Position numbers and translations under genes: made by a program
Notes under the pieces: model-generated
The model's input: only the letters and a program-made list of their open reading frames with translations
Databases searched by the model: none
What the model was told of the DNA's origin: nothing
In this document: piece by piece, positions 34,387 to 46,104 of the stretch
How the letters are laid out: each line of letters begins with the position of its first letter
Numbering within the stretch: the first letter of the stretch is position 1
Source of the DNA: Nansenia antarctica
Lineage: Eukaryota; Chordata; Actinopteri; Argentiniformes; Microstomatidae
DNA: 64,000 bases
Assembly: GCA_963989245.1 (NCBI GenBank)
Contig: OZ022340.1
Span: 42,242,076-42,306,075, forward strand
Reading direction: 5' to 3'

Positions 34387-35545
34387 CAGGGGCGGCGCTA
34401 GGGGGTGGCTACTGGGGCTCAAGCCCCGGATGTTTTCTGAAAAGCCCCGAATGTTTTACTTAAAAAAAATAAAAATAAAAAAATTAAAAAAAACTCTTGT
34501 GAGTAACGTGCAGTACCGGAGTCCAACAGAGAGGCAGCAGCTGCGCGACATTAGCCTGCATACTGCGTAGCCTACCCTGCCCTGAAGAAGAAGTGATCTC
34601 AATCAGTGCCTGACTTGCAAAATTGTAAGGATGGATATCCGAAAGTTGTTTTCAACAAAACAAGCGCCAAGAACTGTTGCAGCAGCCGTATCAGCAGCTG
34701 ACAACAATGACATCACCAGCAGTGATGACATAGATGATGTTTCAGGTTTGTGAATCTTATTAGAAAGGTGACTGACTCACTGACACTACTTTTCCGGTTT
34801 GCTAATGCTAGCTGGCTATCATAACATAACGTTATGTTATAATGAAAATGAAACATAGCAAGGTACTGTTACGGTACATGGTAAGAAATCAAACAAAGGA
34901 TAATACTTATACAAATAAAGTGAATAACAGGCTGATAGTCTTTGATATCTGCACTCTGGTTGACTGAGTAACAAGTGAAAAAGAATGATGTAACGTTAAT
35001 GTTACAGCTAGTAAACATGGAGTAACCACATTAAGTATGCCCTTATGGTAGTATGTATGTATACAGAACATGACTCAAATCTATCCTAAGATGTAACGCT
35101 AACTAACTAAGTTTGTTTAATGTCCCAGGGGGGATTTGATTTCACAGTACTATACACAGGCCAACAATACATGTAATATATCGTCATATAACACAGGACA
35201 AGACTCTAAATACAATATGTGGTGAGCACAGAGTCTGCCCTGATATACATACTGTAACATAACTAGCCTCAGCCCATCAATTATGTAATTCTATACAAAT
35301 ATAAATGATGGTGACTGACAGGGGGAGCTACGTGTGCTGACCTCCCTCTGTGCCCAGAACCACCACAATTAGTTTGCTTCATTAAAGGGTGTGAATGTAT
35401 ATGTGTTCTCCAGTGCCTTTTGTCCGCTTTAAGGTGGTGGTAAGTTGAAGGTTGAAGGCAAAATTTTCCGGCGCGCTCCGCGCGCACATTAGATTCTCCC
35501 TCTGGGCTAAGCCCCGGATCTCCTACGATCCTAAATCCGCCCCTG
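34387..35545 (+). mobile_element. Second hAT, nested, with 8-bp duplication
   Basis: Ends CAGGGGCGG and CCGCCCCTG are inverted repeats. The duplication tagagagg is at 34379-34386 and 35546-35553, overlapping the LINE's TATC tail, so this element is younger than the LINE. It carries a lone first exon at 34631 (MDIRKLFSTKQAPRTVAAAV, donor near 34745) of a ZMYM1-type hAT transposase, with no further exons before its right end; it is a deletion derivative. Confidence 0.92.
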
Positions 35546-37908
35546 TAGAGAGGTAAGCAATGTTGTTACTTGGTTTTACAAAAGCAAAGTTATGTTAGTC
35601 GCTTGCATTGGCCAGATTAAGGGAGCAGCAGCAGAGAATGTCTTATGACTTATGCTAACCCGTACAGGCAGCATGATTGCATTGCGCTTCACCAGGACTT
35701 GGCTGGAATTCATGCACACACAGTGATCTCTCTCGTGGTGTAACGTTAGTGCTGCTTGGCTGTGGACTCTATAGCTAACGTTAGATGGGGGTGTTCTGCA
35801 TTTTGTGACTTTCTATTTTGTTGCTAGCTAGCAAGTTGAGGTATCACTGTCACTGACATAAACGCAATACCAACAATGGGTGTTAATAATACTTTTTATT
35901 TGAAAAAAATAAAATAAAATAAAAAAAATCTACACTAGCCTAGTTCAGAACTAATGAATGCTTTTTATTGCATGGAGAAATAAAACTCATGCAGTCTGCA
36001 ACCCAATAATGTTGTCTTGCAACCTTCCATTTGAAATGACTGGGCTTCTGGTGTAACATAATGCAATCATGCAGCCTGTGTGTACATGTAAATGAGAACT
36101 TTGCTGATTTTGACAACCAGTTAGTTTACTTCTCTGTCCATGTCTTGTTGAACCAGGTTGAGCTGCTGCTGCCCTCCCCAGCAAAGCAGAGTGTCAGGGA
36201 AAGAGAGGAAAAGGAGAGAGAAAAAGAGGAAACAGAGGAAACAAACAGAGTGCCACGTTCAGGACTTCAATTACTTTGCCTGTCCTGAGCCTTCCATGCT
36301 AGATCACTTTTTAGATTACCACCCTCAGCAGAGAACCAAAAATACAGCGGCACAAAAGTATTTCACATGTGCAGATGGCACCAGTAGGAAGTGGCTCACA
36401 TATTGCGAAGAACAGCATACATTGTTTTGTTTTGTCTGTATGGCATTTGGCAATAGCACTGACCCCAGAAAATGTATTACTGGAATGACAGGATGGAGAC
36501 GTGCGCAACAGAATGTGGAGGAGCATGAAAAGAGTGCTACACACCGAAAGTGTGCTGAAGCCTATTTTCTAAGAAGTAGAAAAGGAGATATCCAGAGCAA
36601 GTTTGCTGGCAGTCAGATGTCTGCTCATAGGCAGCAAGTAAGAAAGAAACGCCAGGTTTTGGAGTGTGTTGTGGATGTGGTGAAGGTGATAGGCAAGAGG
36701 GGCTTGAGCTACAGGCATGTGGAGAACGAGGCAGCATACAAGTGGGACGACAGTACCCTGGATCATGGCAACTTTTTGGAGCTCATCCTTATAATAGGAA
36801 AGTGCAATGTTAGCCTCAAAGAGCATCTTGAGGAGTGCATTAAAAAGAGCAAAGAATTGCATGCATCCAGTGGAACAAAAGGTAGAGGGTCCCTCACTTT
36901 TTTCCGTTTGTGTTGGTTGATCTGGAGTTCACAGGCAGCGTTTTGACTTGGTGAGTATACACTATATAGACATGCTGCAAATCTGTTTTTTGATTCCCAG
37001 AAGATTCTGATCTGAATCAGTTATGTAATCACTTATCATGTCTTCTCACTCCTTGTCTCTTTATCTCTGCCCCTCCCTCTACTCTGTTCCTCTCACTATC
37101 TTTTCGGATATGGCCATTAATTGTCCAGGTGGAGATTGAAAGGGCTGAGCCTTTCGGAACTGGGTGAGTATCCAATCTTTTCAGCTATAGCCATCTTTTA
37201 CATGTGTTGCTGTACCATGTCTCACATTTCTCTTGTGTGTGTGTGTGTGTGTGTGTGTGTCTTTCTCTCTCTTCCCTATTGCATTGTCTGCAATTTTTTT
37301 TACAGTGGTGTTATATTGAGTGATATTTGATATTGTTTGTATTTAAAATGTTAATAAATAATTGTACTACTTAACAGTATTAAAATGTTAATAAATAATT
37401 GTAATTATTCCTATGACTGCCGAGCTTTTTGTTATACAACTACTTAACAGTATTGAGTATGGGTATTGTTTGCTCAGCACAGCAGCCATGTCTCATCACC
37501 GTGGAGTACGTCAACAGTGAGTGAGTACACTGGTTCACACTTGCATTGGTATACTTGCTGTCCATGTCACTTACTCCGCTCTATAGGGGGTTTTACAATG
37601 GTATATTCAACAGACTGCCAGCATGTTGATCGGCGGTGTCGGACCGATTGTGTTGGGTCTGAGCCACATGGCAGGGCCTAATTTTTGTCCCAGTCCAGCC
37701 CTGCACACAGGTCAGTACTTTGGACTGTGACCAGTTCACACTGAAATCTGATATAGGTCACATTTCAAAGGGCAATAGGAACAGCCAAACAAACAAATCA
37801 GATCTGGGCAGTAAATCAGAATTGAGCAGTAAGCCTTGCAGTGTGAACATAGTACCTTTCGTAGGGATTGACGTGCCATTGCCTCCCTCGTCCCATGGAG
37901 AATCATAC

Positions 37909-37989
37909 CTCCAGTATAGTGGTTGAGCAAATTTTTTTTTGCCCCTTGCCACTCTGATTTATAAGTATCTGGAGGTATGTTTCCATTAC
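37909..37989 (-). CDS. Possible upstream exon of the protease-PHD gene
   Basis: A minus-strand stretch with a cattttcag acceptor and a ggaggtatga donor reads NGNIPPDTYKSEWQGAKKNL then LNHYTG. It lies between the right satellite array and the hAT, where the N-terminal part of the protease gene should be. No start codon is found and no domain is recognisable, so this is tentative. Confidence 0.3.
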
Positions 37990-38099
37990 CTGAAAATGAC
38001 AAATGTTTAATAATTCAATGTTCAGTATTTCGTTTGAAATATTTTAACTTTATCTATCCTGTATGATGTTTACAATTATGTTTACAATTATGAATTGGT

Positions 38100-39277
38100 T
38101 ATTATGAATTGGTTTGAGGTGTTTTGACCCAATATTGGCAGAGTTATTGATCAGGACAGCCATATCTCCATAGGGTTTTTGAGTTCTTGAATTTTAATAA
38201 ATGCCTAATCAATTGATTGGGAAAATTAAAGGTTGCCATTTTTGGAGGGCCATTCCCAGAACAATCTGCAATTGGTTTGAGGTGTTTTCGCCTAATATTG
38301 GTAGAGTTATTGGTCAGGAAAGCCAAATCTCCATAGGGTTTTTGAGTTCTTGAATTTTAATAAATTCCTAATCAATTGATTGCGAAATCCAAAGGTTGCC
38401 ATTTTTTGATGGGCACTCCCAGAACAATCAGCAATTGGTTTGAGGTGTTTTCGCCCAATATTGGTAGAGTTATTGATCAGGAAAGCCATATCTCCATAGG
38501 GTTTTTGAGTTCTTGAATTTTAATAAATTCCTAATCAATTGATTGGGAAATCCAAAGGTTGCCATTTTTGGAGGGGCACTCCCAGAACAATCTACAATTG
38601 GTTTGAGGTGCATTGGCCCAATATTGGCAGAGTTATTGATCAGGACAGCCATATCTCCATAGGGTTTTTGAGTTCTTGAATTTTAATAAATGCCTAATCA
38701 ATTGATTGGGAAAATTAAAGGTTGCCATTTTTGGAGGGCCATTCCCAGAACAATCTGCAATTGGTTTGAGGTGTTTTCGCCTAATATTGGTAGAGTTATT
38801 GGTCAGGAAAGCCAAATCTCCATAGGGTTTTTGAGTTCTTGAATTTTAATAAATTCCTAATCAATTGATTGCGAAATCCAAAGGTTGCCATTTTTTGATG
38901 GGCACTCCCAGAACAATCAGCAATTGGTTTGAGGTGTTTTCGCCCAATATTGGTAGAGTTATTGATCAGGAAAGCCATATCTCCATAGGGTTTTTGAGTT
39001 CTTGAATTTTAATAAATTCCTAATCAATTGATTGGGAAATCCAAAGGTTGCCATTTTTGGAGGGGCACTCCCAGAACAATCTACAATTGGTTTGAGGTGC
39101 ATTGGCCCAATATTGGCAGAGTTATTGATCAGGACAGCCATATCTCCATAGGGTTTTTGAGTTCTTGAATTTTAATAAACTCCTAATCAATTGATTGCGA
39201 AATCCAAAGGTTGCCATTTTTTGATGGGCACTCCCAGAACAATCTACAATTGGTTTGAGGTGTTTTGACCCACTATT
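38100..39277 (-). repeat. 163-bp satellite, right array, about 7 units, with higher-order repeat
   Basis: The same satellite as 29131-29870 in opposite orientation. Units at 38144-38632 and 38633-39121 form two nearly identical blocks of three units (489 bp), so a trimer was duplicated recently. Units within a block differ more from each other than the two blocks do. Confidence 0.97.
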
Positions 39278-40398
39278 CATAGCTTTCAGTCACGTGGTTT
39301 CTTCCCTAGCAACCACCAACCTGACGGGCAAAAAGTATCAGCAACATCGCTCAAAATGGCGAGTGGACGCAATTTACCGGCTGCCTACTATTTAGACCAC
39401 CTCACCCATGAAGAACTATCAAGATACACGACGGTGATAGGAGAGTAGGATTGACACCATTCAAATGGTTTTGAATTCCCTGGCTTCTCCTCTATCCGGA
39501 CACGTTGGAATTATTTTCCTAACCCCCGGAGGATCAAAGTTATTAACCCGCAAAAGGTGCTTCCTTGACCGGCTTTGTCCGTGAATAACACTGGTTATGG
39601 AGGTGGTTTGATTGATTGATTGATTGAAGACTTTATTAGAAGATTTGCAGAAGTAGGTACATGAAAGTACATATTACATACAAGGTCAACTAACAGGATA
39701 AAAACCCAAGAAAGCCACTGGCTTATTTCAATTGGGGTCCTTGATTCTCAATTCATCGTTACATGTAAGACAGACAAAAAAAACTAGTACTATCTACAAG
39801 ATAATACAGACAAATAACTAGTACTATCTACAAGATAAACATACATCCATCATGGGAAGAACAATACAACAAAACATAAGGTATGTACAGCGGGTAGGAC
39901 AGGTGGGGACATACACCACAGGTGGGGGCGGGGGACAAAACACAAAGTATGTACAGTGGGTAGTTCGGTACAACCACAAGACTATTATTGCTAAATTCAC
40001 CATCATTATACGGTCATTTTGAGCCCTTAACCACCTCGCTGACACCCCGAGAAGATATACTTTTAATATGAAACTCGATCAACCGGGAGTTCTACCGCTG
40101 CTGGACGAAACTCCCAACTCCCGCTGTTAGCGGGGCGAGGGAATATTTATATCCGGGAATTCGCTCCTTGCTGTGTCCACGGTGATAGGAGTGGAGGATC
40201 GACTCCATTCAAAAACTTTTGGATTCCCTGGCTTCTCCTCTTTCCGGACACGTTGGAATTATTTTCCTAACCCACGGGAAATCAAAGTTATTAACCCGCA
40301 AAAAGTGGGTTTTGCCCGTGGGTTTTGCCCGCAAAAAGTGCCTTTTGCCCGTCAGGTGGGCGTTTCCACTATGCTGTGACGTCACATGAAAGCTATGA
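39278..40398. mobile_element. MITE-like element inside a satellite unit
   Basis: Ends CATAGCTTTCA and TGAAAGCTATG are inverted repeats, with ATT on both sides (39275-39277, 40399-40401). It splits a 163-bp unit. Two copies of a roughly 150-bp segment (about 39430-39560 and 40178-40310, sharing ggcttctcctct and ccggacacgttggaattatt) lie in direct orientation. The first follows a short frame MASGRNLPAAYYLDHLTHEE, which resembles the N-terminus of SWIM/YqaJ-type proteins common in fish repeats. Between the copies is unrelated sequence with a TTGA tetranucleotide run at 39611. Confidence 0.65.
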
Positions 40399-40603
40399 AT
40401 TGGCAGAGTTATTGATCAGGAAAGCCAAATCTCCATAGGGGTTTTGAGTTCTTGAATTTTAATAAATTCCTAATCAATTGATTGGGAAAAATAAAGGTTG
40501 CCATTTTTGGAGGGCCACTCCCAGAACAATCTACAATTGGTTTGAGGTGCATTGGCCCAATATTGACAGAGTTATTGATCAGGACAGCCATATCTCCATT
40601 GGG
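40399..40603 (-). repeat. 163-bp satellite, terminal unit
   Basis: The last 1.3 units of the right array, cut off from the rest by the element at 39278-40398 and running directly into the right TIR. Confidence 0.95.
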
Positions 40604-40911
40604 TTTTTCACTACTTTTACCACGGTCCCTAAAATGCCGAATGTGAATGTCTGTTGAATGTCGAATATAAAAACAACTTTACCACGGTTTGTTAATGAAC
40701 AAGATAGTCAAATGGCGTTGTCATGTTTTCATTATGACAGTTCACTCTGTAAGTGTTTTCCAATGCAAAAAAGTCAGATCTTGGTGACACTACCTGAAAA
40801 TGCTCAAGACAGTACTATACACTATTTGCACAGCCATTTGAAATCTACTGTGGGTTACACATTACTGTATTTAGTGAGGTAAATTAGTACAAGACACTGA
40901 ATAGTTATGTT

Positions 40912-43410
40912 TCACATTTTTACTGCATATGCTCTTTGCAATTCTAATTTGTTCACAGCATTGTGCAAAAGAAAAATACAAACGTATTTATCACAAACAT
41001 AAGAAACACCCTTTGGGTAGAGCTGTGCACAACTGTAAACAATATTGCAGTACATATTGGAACTGAATTGGAACATACAACATACACAGTACTGTAAATC
41101 ATTCATTGACATCCAGACGTTCCTGTCTGTCTGGCCACATATTTTCATCGACATCACAGCGAATATCATCCCTGGTAATGCAGCGAGGAAAGTATCTCCT
41201 TGAGTGGCGAATCCACCCTCTGCTAGCAAGGCCATTTGGGTATGTGGATGCAGGTCATATACCTTCCACCTCCAGGCAGAGAAAAACTCTATTGGATTCA
41301 GGAATGGGGAGTAGGGAGGGAGATATTCCACCAGCCTCCTTTCATGTGCTGCAAACCACTGTCTGACCAGATCTGAGTGGTGAAAACGCACATTATCCCA
41401 TACAACAACATACTTGCTCAGATAGTCTCCATTTAGACCCCTCTCATTCTCAGGGATTATGTCCCTGTAAAGAATGTCTAAAAAAGTCAGCAGATGTTGT
41501 GTGTTGTATGGACCAAGAGTCAAGACAGGGTATATGGGTGAGGACGCCGTTTTCTGAGATGGCTGCACACATTGTAATATTCATTCCTCGTTGGCCTGGG
41601 ACATCAATGGATGGTCTCTGTCCAATGCGATTTCTTCCACGCCTTCTACCTTTTGCCAGATTGAAACTCACCTCATCAACGTATATGCAACGTGTGCAGC
41701 GGTTCCCTGGCCTCCAATTAATAATAATTAGCCTCCAGCTCCAGTACATGCTTTATCCCAGAATAGAGAGAGAGAAAAAAACTATTAAAACTTTTCCTGT
41801 GTAACATAATGCATTTTGGACAACATATTGTACAGTATGAACTGTCATGTACAGTAAGTGTACTGCATGGCACTACACAAAGTAACCAGTTTACAGCACT
41901 GGACATTAGAGTATGCATAGAACACATAAATGTTTTACCTGTACATACTGGTGAGAGACTGGCCTAACATACTACTGATATCATTAAATAACTACTTAAA
42001 AAAACGTGTACCTCATTCTCGCTGCCTATGAGGCGCGGAGTAGCTGGTATCAGAAATTCTAATGCTATTGCGTAGGGGTGTAACGGATCACGGTTCCGTT
42101 TTTTTTTTTTTCTTTCCTAACACCAGGGGAGCCACCCCTCCTACATTTCGTTGTTTGGTACCTGTACTGTAGCAATGACAATAAAGACCATTCATTCATT
42201 CAAATGTAACCGGTAGAAAAACAATCATGTGCGCTTTATTCTCACTCTCTGCATGTGTACTGAGTTGACAACAACATTCATTCACTCATCTCTGTCCCAA
42301 TTATATCACGTCATATCACCCGCTAAGCAGCCTGGGTGATTGTGTAAACACACAAAAAAAGTACTCTGTTACTTTGCAGCAGTGATGTTATATATATGTT
42401 GTTATATATATATGTTGTTATATATAGATGTTATATATATATATATGTGATATATATATATCAGTTTTGACATCTTGAATGTTGTTTTTTTGTTTCACAC
42501 ATTAAAAGTGGTGTTTTTACAGAATTCAAGGAAAATGTTGTTTTTATTAAAAAATATATATGTTTTGTGTTGATCCGAAAAATGATCCGATCCGTGACTC
42601 AAAATCCGTGACACGATCCGATCCGTGAGTTAGGTGATCCGTTACACCCCTACTGGTGACGGATCTCCTTCACTCTGTTGCTGTTCCGTTCAAATGGCAC
42701 ATTGTACAATTGTTTCATGCGCATTTCATTTCTCCTTAGCACAGTCAATTGTAGCGATTGAAACAGATTCAATATTCCCAAAGATAGTGTCATCCTCTAT
42801 AACAGCGCTTTGTATCTCTCTCAACCTTATGGCATTGTTTGCAATCACCATTGCACAAATGGCTTCCTCTTGTTGTGGAGAAAAAAGGGGCCCTTTTCCA
42901 CCTCTGCAAGGTTGTCTTGCCTTGTCTTGTCTATGTGGTGCAGAGTAAAATTACAGTAATGTACAGTAAACATGAGATATACTGCTTTAACCCATATTAC
43001 TGTAGTATACAATAACAGTGCTTCCCACTTGTAAAATGCTGCAGTACAGTACCATACTGTAAATATGGCAAATCTTTACTGTAACACTACTTTACACTAC
43101 AATACAGTAAATCTGTGCTGCAGTAAAGCTGTAAGTCTAAATGTAAAATGTAAAAAGTGACAAGTTCTTGTCCCACTGTAAGCTTCATGTATGACACAAT
43201 GACAGTAGTGCAGTGCAGATTTAGTGCTGAATTACTGTCCAATATACACACCTGTTCTCCCGAAGAAATGTTTGAATAATTGAATTTACAATGGTTCTCC
43301 CAACATTTGGCTGCACCCTTCGGCAAGCTACAGCCATTGTGAGGCCGTGATTGACAACATGGTCCACAATTCTAGCCCTAATTTCATCAGGAATCTGCCT
43401 ATGTACAATG
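40912..43410 (-). pseudogene. IS630/Tc1-type transposase, split and broken
   Basis: On the minus strand, exon 43410-43252 encodes the first helix-turn-helix region (QIPDEIRARIVDHVVNHGLT). The exon from about 42934 encodes the second (RGGKGPFFSPQQEEAICAMV, ANNAIRLREIQSAV), with a frame break near 42745. A MITE at 42075-42650 splits this exon, which resumes to a GT donor at 42011. The catalytic part follows: YVDEVSFNLAKGRRRGRN (first Asp), VVVWDNVRFHHSDLV (second Asp) and LPPYSPFLNPIEFFSAWRW (last acidic residue), with another frame break near 41520. The organisation and motifs match the IS630-like transposases frequent in fish genomes. At least two frameshifts plus the insertion make it non-functional. 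Confidence 0.85.
42075..42650. mobile_element. MITE with GGGGTGTAACGGATC ends and TA duplication
   Basis: The ends GGGGTGTAACGGATCA and TGATCCGTTACACCCC are inverted, and TA flanks both (42073-42074, 42651-42652). Because it sits in a transposase exon, the reading frame shows the original site: one TA, duplicated on insertion. No 8-bp duplication is seen, which argues against hAT. A 95-bp LINE 3' tail (42107-42200, ATTC-ended) lies inside it. Confidence 0.75.
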
Positions 43411-43929
43411 CTGTGAACAAATTAGAATCGCAAAGAGCATATGCAGTAAAAATGTGAAACATACGTATTCAGTGTCTTGTACTCATTTACCTCACTAAAT
43501 ACAGTAATGTGTAACTCACTGTAGATTTCAAATGGCCGTGCAAATAGTGTAGTACTGTCTTGAGCATTTTCAGGTAGTGTCACCAAGATCTGACTTTTTT
43601 GCATTGGAAAACACTTACAGAGTGAACTGTCATAATGAAAACATGACAAAGCCATTTGACTATCTTGTTCATAAACAATGGTGTCAGGACTTTTCATTTT
43701 GATGACATTGACACTTTCATTGACATGAATACTTGCTTTTGAGGAATGAACTATCCATTTTGAGCAAGTGACACGCTTTTGCAGGTTATCAACTAGGTTT
43801 TGCAGTTTGTACTAATTGTTTTGAGAAAAGCACTAACTGTTGTGCAAATGTTAATAGTGATGTGAGAAATGCACCAAAGCGACTGAGAAAAACTGTAATG
43901 CTTCGCACACTCCTCCTCATCAGTGAAAG

Positions 43930-44333
43930 CTGAGGTTCACCCGAGAGAAATAGTTTTTTCAGGAAAAAATGATAAAGAAATATATAAAATTTGCTTGACA
44001 GATTTTGACAACTTGTTCAACATTTTTGTATGTAATGACTCAAGTAATGAAATGAGGACTATTAGTTGTATAGGGAATGACTATTCAGCATTCATAAGTA
44101 TAGTTCATTTTGACTGACATGACATAAGCAAATGATAATGTTATAAAACAGCAGAGAATTGTATGAAAGCAATTGATGCATGTCCAAAAGCATTTGCAAT
44201 TTGTTGGAAGGAATGAGAAATTGCTACTATAATGTGCACAAATGACTAAATGTTGTGGAGGTTGAACTAACAGTTATGAGAATTTTAATTCTGATCAGAG
44301 AAATGCACCAAAGCAATTGAGAAAAACTGTAGG
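43930..44333. repeat. Single-ended relative of the IS630-type element
   Basis: The right end gcaccaaagcaattgagaaa plus aactgta matches the tip of the element ending at 43895, but the preceding 370 bases do not match it and the left tip is missing. Confidence 0.55.
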
Positions 44334-44336
44334 TGT

Positions 44337-44879
44337 TACTGTAACTTAGAGTGGTTAAGGTTAGGTGTTAACTTAGAGTGGTTAAAGCTAGGCGTTAACT
44401 TAGAGTGGTTACGGTTAGGTGTTAACTTAGAGTGGTTAAGGCTAGGTGTTAACTTAGTGGTTAAGGCTAGGCGTTAACTTAGAGTGGTTAAGGTTAGGTG
44501 TTAACTTAGTGGTTAATGTTAGGTGTTAACTTAGAGTGGTTAAGGCTAGGCGTTAACTTAGAGTGGTTACGGTTAGGTGTTAACTTAGAGTGGTTAAGGC
44601 TAGGCGTTAACTTAGAGTGGTTACGGTTAGGTGTTAACTTAGAGTGGTTAAGGCTAGGCGTTAACTTAGAGTGGTTACGGTTAGGTGTTAACTTAGTGGT
44701 TAAGGTTAGGTGTTAACTTAGAGTGGTTAAGGCTAGGCGTTAACTTAGAGTGGTTATGGTTAGGTGTTAACTTAGAGTGGTTAAGGTTAGGTGTTAACTT
44801 AGAGTGGTTAAGGTTAAGTGTTAACTTAGAGTGGTTAAGGCTAGGCGTTAACTTAGAGTGGTTAAGGTTAGGTGTTAAC
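44337..44879. repeat. 27-bp minisatellite, left part, about 20 copies
   Basis: Unit ggttaaggctaggcgttaac plus ttagagt, with gct/gtt and ggc/ggt variants and some copies lacking a gag. It resumes at 49146-49195 on the other side of the TTAA element. Confidence 0.95.
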
Positions 44880-46104
44880 TTAAGCGGGGTACACACATAA
44901 GGATTTTCAAAATCTTAACCGAAATCTTATCTGAGACAGACCCCACACATGAAGAAACAAAATCTTGGATTGAACAGCCTTGAGCGGGGTACACACATAC
45001 GGATTTTCTGCGATTTCAGCGATTTTCGGATGTCTGAAAACAACAGAAAACGCCCGGTTATCAGATGGATCTTAACATTTTCCTATAACAAAATCCTGGG
45101 GTGTGAGGTGTGTTAAGAGTCAATTCTCTTCAATTGTCAATCAACTCTCAACCTGCTCGGAAAATGGGCGTGGGGAACGACAGATTCCAGACTCTCTAGT
45201 CTAGAGTCTCATTCCCCAAGCCAGAAATCTCGCGTGAACCCATCCTTTCAATATTGCCTTTAAATTACAAAATAATTAAATTAAGATTATATAATGATTA
45301 AAGCACTTTGAGCCGCAACGTTTGCAGGAAAAGCGCTATACAAATAAAGTTATTATTATTAAGACGAAGTCAGCTCGCTTCTTGATTGGCGAGCAGGGTT
45401 GCCAGATAGGAATGACATTTTCCACCCTAACCACAGTCTAAAACCGCTAATTCCACCAAACAATCTGGCAACCCTATGATTTCTGGTCGGAAGTATTGAA
45501 CACATTTCACATTTGCGATTGCCGGCCACGCCCATTTTCCGAGCAGGTTGCCGGGAGAGATTGACTCTTAACACACCTCACACCCCAGGATTCTGTTATA
45601 GGAAAATGTTAAGATCCATCTGATAACCGGGCGTTTTCTGTTGTTTTCAGACATCCGAAAATCGCTGAAATCGCAGAAAATCCGTGTGTACCCCGCTTAA
45701 GATCCATCTGATAACCGGGCGTTTTCTGTCGTTTTCAGACATCCGAAAATCGTGCCAAAACCGCCAAAAACTCCTTATGTGTGTACCCCGCATTAGAGTG
45801 GTTAATGCGGTATGGAAGGCCATGCCCACATAAAACGGCACGTCTCCACACGTTGCCTCTAGGCGTCAATTCCACACGTCGATTTTTAACGTGTCTACGT
45901 AGACACGTCGATTTCAACGGGCTGTTCCATTCTACTGATGTCTGGGTGTTTCCATTCTACTGATGTCTGGGTGTTAGAAAGGAAGCCTTTTGTGGTTTAA
46001 AGGCAGTTGGCAAACAGCTTTTAGGTGCATTACCAGTTAACTTTATAATAGTTACCTTTAGAACGATGATGCTGTTTAAACAACAAAAGAAGAAGAAGCA
46101 ACGA

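Larger units (their letters stand above)
33321..36946 (+). pseudogene. hAT transposase (TTF-finger, ZMYM1-like), interrupted
   Basis: Exon 1 starts at 33321 (MFVDKIVKGGAQKIRENKSK, then DASKCQKLTDMFSA), the usual N-terminus of fish TTF/ZMYM1-type hAT transposases. It is broken near 33552 by a LINE, then by a second hAT; the end of the exon and a GTAAGC donor reappear at about 35551. A later exon (about 36157-36879) encodes a TTF-type zinc-binding region: RKWLTYCEEQHTLFCFVC, GMTGWRRAQQNVEEHEKS, then THRKC. The donor ggtaga follows. The RNase H-like catalytic core and the C-terminal dimerisation domain are not found before the element's right end at 37703, so the gene is truncated as well as interrupted. 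Confidence 0.75.
32567..37703 (+). mobile_element. hAT element with TTF/ZMYM1-like transposase, 8-bp duplication
   Basis: Ends CACCGCTGGACTGG and CCAGTCCAGCCCTG are imperfect inverted repeats, and the 8-bp duplication cacacagg flanks both (32559-32566, 37704-37711). It sits in the giant element, upstream of the protease exons. Inside are transposase exons on the plus strand, a LINE fragment (33552-34378) and another hAT (34387-35545). GT microsatellites lie at 33017-33044 and 37237-37260. Confidence 0.92.
29043..40688 (-). mobile_element. Giant DNA transposon with inverted subterminal satellites
   Basis: The left end starts ACAGTGGTAAAGTTG and the right end is ACAACTTTACCACGGT. The inverted repeat continues for about 90 bp, through attcgacattcaacagacat and cattttagggaccgtggtaa, and then into 163-bp satellite units that point inward from both ends. 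The insertion broke the sequence of the IS630-type element: ttgtttatg (29034-29042) and ttgttaatg (40689-40697) are a 9-bp duplication with one mismatch, and the unbroken site is visible in the opposite arm near 43670. A 9-bp duplication with long TIRs is usual in Mutator-like elements; 8-bp superfamilies such as Zisupton cannot be ruled out. The only gene I find is the protease-PHD gene at 30430-32117. No transposase is visible, so the copy may be non-autonomous. It is itself interrupted by 32567-37703 and 39278-40398. Confidence 0.8.
28817..43895 (-). mobile_element. IS630/Tc1-type (ITm) transposon, host of a nested stack
   Basis: The left tip CAGTTTTTCTCAGTCGCTTT (28817) and the right tip ending GACTGAGAAAAACTG (43895) are inverted copies, with TA at 28815-28816 and 43896-43897. 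The arms are about 490 bp long: the right arm (43411-43895) matches 28817-29042 and then 40698-40975. The left arm is therefore split by the 11.6-kb element at 29043-40688. Without its insertions the element would be about 2.8 kb and carries one split transposase gene on the minus strand. A single-ended relative lies at 43930-44333. Confidence 0.88.

Noticed and set aside
29131..40603. Repeated 163-bp units considered as a CRISPR-like array
   Set aside because: The units are contiguous with no spacers, and the genome is eukaryotic.
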